Shown here: positions 62,390 through 64,000 of the stretch, piece by piece
Numbering within the stretch: position 1 is the stretch's first letter
Layout of the letters: each line of letters begins with the position of its first letter
Origin: an uncultured Marinicella sp.
GTDB taxonomy: Bacteria > Pseudomonadota > Gammaproteobacteria > Xanthomonadales > Marinicellaceae
DNA: 64,000 nt
Direction: 5' to 3'
Assembly: GCA_947502595.1 (NCBI GenBank)
Contig: CANNAM010000001.1
Span: 248,001 to 312,000 of the forward strand
Made by a program: the position numbers and the translations under genes
The notes under the pieces: model-generated
Databases searched by the model: none
What the model saw: the letters and a program-made list of their open reading frames with translations, nothing else
Told to the model about the DNA's origin: nothing

Positions 62390-63581
62390 ATTAAAACGAA
62401 CTGCTGTAAAAGTAGGTGATGTTGAGGTCGGTGCAGGTCGCGTTGTGGTGCAATCCATGACCAACACCGACACTGCCGATGCCAAAGCAACTGCACAACA
62501 GATTTATCAATTGCATCAAGCAGGATCTGAATTGGTGCGCATCACTGTAAATAACGAAGCATCAGCTGCTGCTGTACCGGAAATCATTGATCGTTTGCAT
62601 GCTGCTCATTGCCATGTGCCAGTGATTGGTGACTTTCACTACAATGGTCATCGTTTGTTGCAGGACTATCCTTTGTGTGCAGAGAAACTAGCTAAATACC
62701 GCATCAACCCAGGGAATGTGGGCTTTGGTAAAAAACGTGATCAACAATTTGAGGAAATAATTCAAATTGCTCAAGACTTAGACAAGCCTGTAAGGATAGG
62801 TGGTAATTGGGGCAGTTTAGATCAAAAATTAATGGCAAAACTCATGGATGAAAATGCCCAGCTACCGCAACCATTATCCAGTGGTGCTTTGATAGAAAAG
62901 GCTTTGATTGAATCGGTTCTAACCAGTGCGCGACAAGCTGAATCTTTTGGTCTGTCTGCCGATAAGATCATCGTCAGCTGTAAAGTAAGTAGCGTACAGT
63001 CTTTAATCCGGATTTATCAAGAGCTGCATGCCAGTTGCCAATATGCCTTGCACTTGGGCTTAACTGAAGCGGGAATGGGTCACAAAGGGATTGTGGCTTC
63101 TACTGCAGCTTTGTCGGTGTTGTTGCAGCAAGGTATAGGCGACACCATAAGGGTATCGTTGACTCCAGAGCCTAATCAGGCCAGAACCGAAGAAGTTAAA
63201 ATTGCGCAGCAAATACTGCAAAGTTTAGAGTTGCAATCATTTAAACCTGAAGTCACTGCCTGTCCAGGGTGTGGAAGAACCACCAGTGAGTTTTTTCAAG
63301 TGTTGGCCAAACAAGTCACTGAGCACATGGATGCCAAAATGCCAGCATGGCGAATATCACATCCGGGCGTTAAAGACATGAATGTTGCGGTTATGGGCTG
63401 TATAGTAAATGGGCCAGGTGAATCAAAACATGCCGATATTGGGATTTCTTTGCCTGGTACTGGTGAAACCCCTTCTGCACCTATTTTCATCCGTGGTGAA
63501 AAAACACACACCCTAAAAGGGGATAACATCGCCCAACAATTCATTGATATCCTGGATGATTTTGTACTCAAAAATTACTGA
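62373..63581 (+). CDS. ispG: 4-hydroxy-3-methylbut-2-enyl diphosphate synthase (ferredoxin/flavodoxin)
   Basis: A 402-residue MEP-pathway enzyme. It has [48 protein letters not shown], and the 4Fe-4S cysteines in [13 protein letters not shown] and [19 protein letters not shown]. It makes HMBPP from MEcPP for isoprenoid (including ubiquinone side chain) synthesis. The ATG at 62373 is preferred over 62364; both overlap the cptA-like gene. Confidence 0.97.
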   Translation: MSTNNKLKRTAVKVGDVEVGAGRVVVQSMTNTDTADAKATAQQIYQLHQAGSELVRITVNNEASAAAVPEIIDRLHAAHCHVPVIGDFHYNGHRLLQDYPLCAEKLAKYRINPGNVGFGKKRDQQFEEIIQIAQDLDKPVRIGGNWGSLDQKLMAKLMDENAQLPQPLSSGALIEKALIESVLTSARQAESFGLSADKIIVSCKVSSVQSLIRIYQELHASCQYALHLGLTEAGMGHKGIVASTAALSVLLQQGIGDTIRVSLTPEPNQARTEEVKIAQQILQSLELQSFKPEVTACPGCGRTTSEFFQVLAKQVTEHMDAKMPAWRISHPGVKDMNVAVMGCIVNGPGESKHADIGISLPGTGETPSAPIFIRGEKTHTLKGDNIAQQFIDILDDFVLKNY

Positions 63582-63788
63582 TTATTGAATCCAACTGCAC
63601 CTCTCTTGAGGTTAGGCTTTGCCGCTTCTGAATCAATGTATCAGTATCAATACTGCTTAACTGAACTGCTTGCAGTTCATCATCAAGCAATAAATATTTA
63701 TCCATAGAAAAAACAAAACCCCTGATATACAGGGGTTTTGTCATGCTTGTAAGCCAAGTTAATTGGCTTGGTTATGGTTAACTGCTGA
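63582..63788. other. Intergenic region between ispG and the end-of-window gene
   Basis: It contains a strong minus-strand terminator (listed separately) and a short AAGCCAA/TTGGCTT hairpin nearer the partial gene. No ORF is supported. Confidence 0.5.
63713..63741 (-). terminator. Intrinsic terminator of the end-of-window gene
   Basis: ACAAAACCCCTG/CAGGGGTTTTGT is a perfect 12-bp stem with a 5-nt loop. Read on the minus strand it is followed by six Ts. Confidence 0.82.
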
Positions 63789-64000
63789 TCATTGACAAAC
63801 TTCAGTGGTAACCACATCTTCGAAACCATTTCTGAAGATGTAATCTTCAACATTGATTTCAATTTGCAGTGCTGTACTGGTATCAATGCCACCATTGGTG
63901 GTACCGCCATCATCTTGTAAAGCAACGCTTACTGTAGCAGAACCCAGGTTGCCGGCATAGACAGCATTGATGGTACCGTCATTGTTGACATCAACTGAAG
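63789..64000 (-). CDS. C-terminal part of an exported repeat/adhesin-like protein with IFxxGFE motif
   Basis: The minus strand carries an open frame of 69 residues that runs into the right edge; it was not in the ORF track. It reads VNNDGTINAVYAGNLGSATVSVALQDDGGTTNGGID... and ends EDYIFRNGFEDVVTTEVCQ. The block VALQDDGGTTNGGID...IFRNGFE is clearly paralogous to the last domain of the FG-GAP protein (TLQDDGGTALGGVD...LIFINGFE). It therefore probably belongs to another large exported beta-rich protein whose N-terminal part lies beyond the window. A perfect hairpin terminator follows. Confidence 0.8.
   Translation of the reverse strand, partial: SVDVNNDGTINAVYAGNLGSATVSVALQDDGGTTNGGIDTSTALQIEINVEDYIFRNGFEDVVTTEVCQ

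Noticed and set aside
1-64000. CRISPR arrays, tRNA/rRNA genes, insertion sequences or prophage
   Set aside because: Looked for on reading; no regularly spaced repeats, tRNA-like cloverleaf with a GTTCGA-type arm, transposase or integrase was seen. A tRNAscan or Rfam search would settle this.

Overview
This window looks like chromosomal DNA of an aerobic, Gram-negative gammaproteobacterium. The evidence is the conserved order asd-fimV-truA-trpF-trpB-trpA-accD-folC, a complete sdhCDAB-sdhE block, ubiE-ubiJ-ubiB, FimV, Rnk, YgfZ and a DUF1249 (YqiB-like) protein. Many secreted proteins, a tricorn-like protease, and exported proteins carrying an IFxxGFE motif near the C terminus suggest a marine proteolytic relative of the Lysobacterales/Marinicella group. 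That placement is an inference from memory of protein style, not a search. No rRNA, tRNA, CRISPR array, phage or insertion sequence was seen.

Layout. 1-7.0 kb: the 5' part of an Ada/AlkA-type DNA alkylation repair gene, a secreted App1-like phosphatase, a large tricorn-type S41 protease, a 48-residue ORF sharing a bidirectional terminator with it, and two divergent secreted proteins of unknown function. 7.1-15.6 kb: a TPR membrane protein, rnk, an EEP-family nuclease/phosphatase, a universal stress protein, a two-gene membrane operon (rhomboid plus zinc-finger/multi-TM protein) and a MepA-like secreted metallopeptidase. 15.7-19.7 kb: a minus-strand operon of a beta-hydroxyacid dehydrogenase, ubiE, ubiJ and ubiB (ubiquinone synthesis). 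19.9-27.1 kb: an M16 peptidase lipoprotein, an OmpA-like lipoprotein, a secreted duplicated-domain protein, and the SCO1-psd-secreted protein operon. 27.2-38.7 kb: plus-strand housekeeping genes prmB, aroC, asd, fimV, truA, trpFBA, accD and folC.

38.8-50.1 kb: a secreted S8 protease, ppsA (PEP synthase), a very large FG-GAP repeat surface protein, ppsR (the ppsA regulator) and a DUF1249 gene. 50.1-55.7 kb: a three-gene 2-oxoacid:ferredoxin oxidoreductase operon (flavin/Fe-S electron-transfer subunit, fused gamma-alpha, beta) and a methyltransferase. 55.7-57.8 kb: a PilZ protein, a PhnD-like binding protein and ygfZ. 57.9-63.6 kb: sdhAF4-like, sdhC, sdhD, sdhA, sdhB, sdhE, a cptA/ygfX-like gene and ispG. 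The window ends in the 3' end of a second exported gene with the IFxxGFE motif.

Together the genes cover central carbon metabolism (TCA entry through KGOR/POR and SDH, PEP synthesis), quinone synthesis, amino acid synthesis, and a large extracytoplasmic proteolysis and surface-protein output. The less ordinary points are the hidden 48-residue ORF with its shared terminator, an intrinsic terminator abutting the truA start codon, the IFxxGFE motif in three exported proteins, a duplicated ferredoxin-fold-like secreted protein, and several uncharacterised membrane or secreted proteins.
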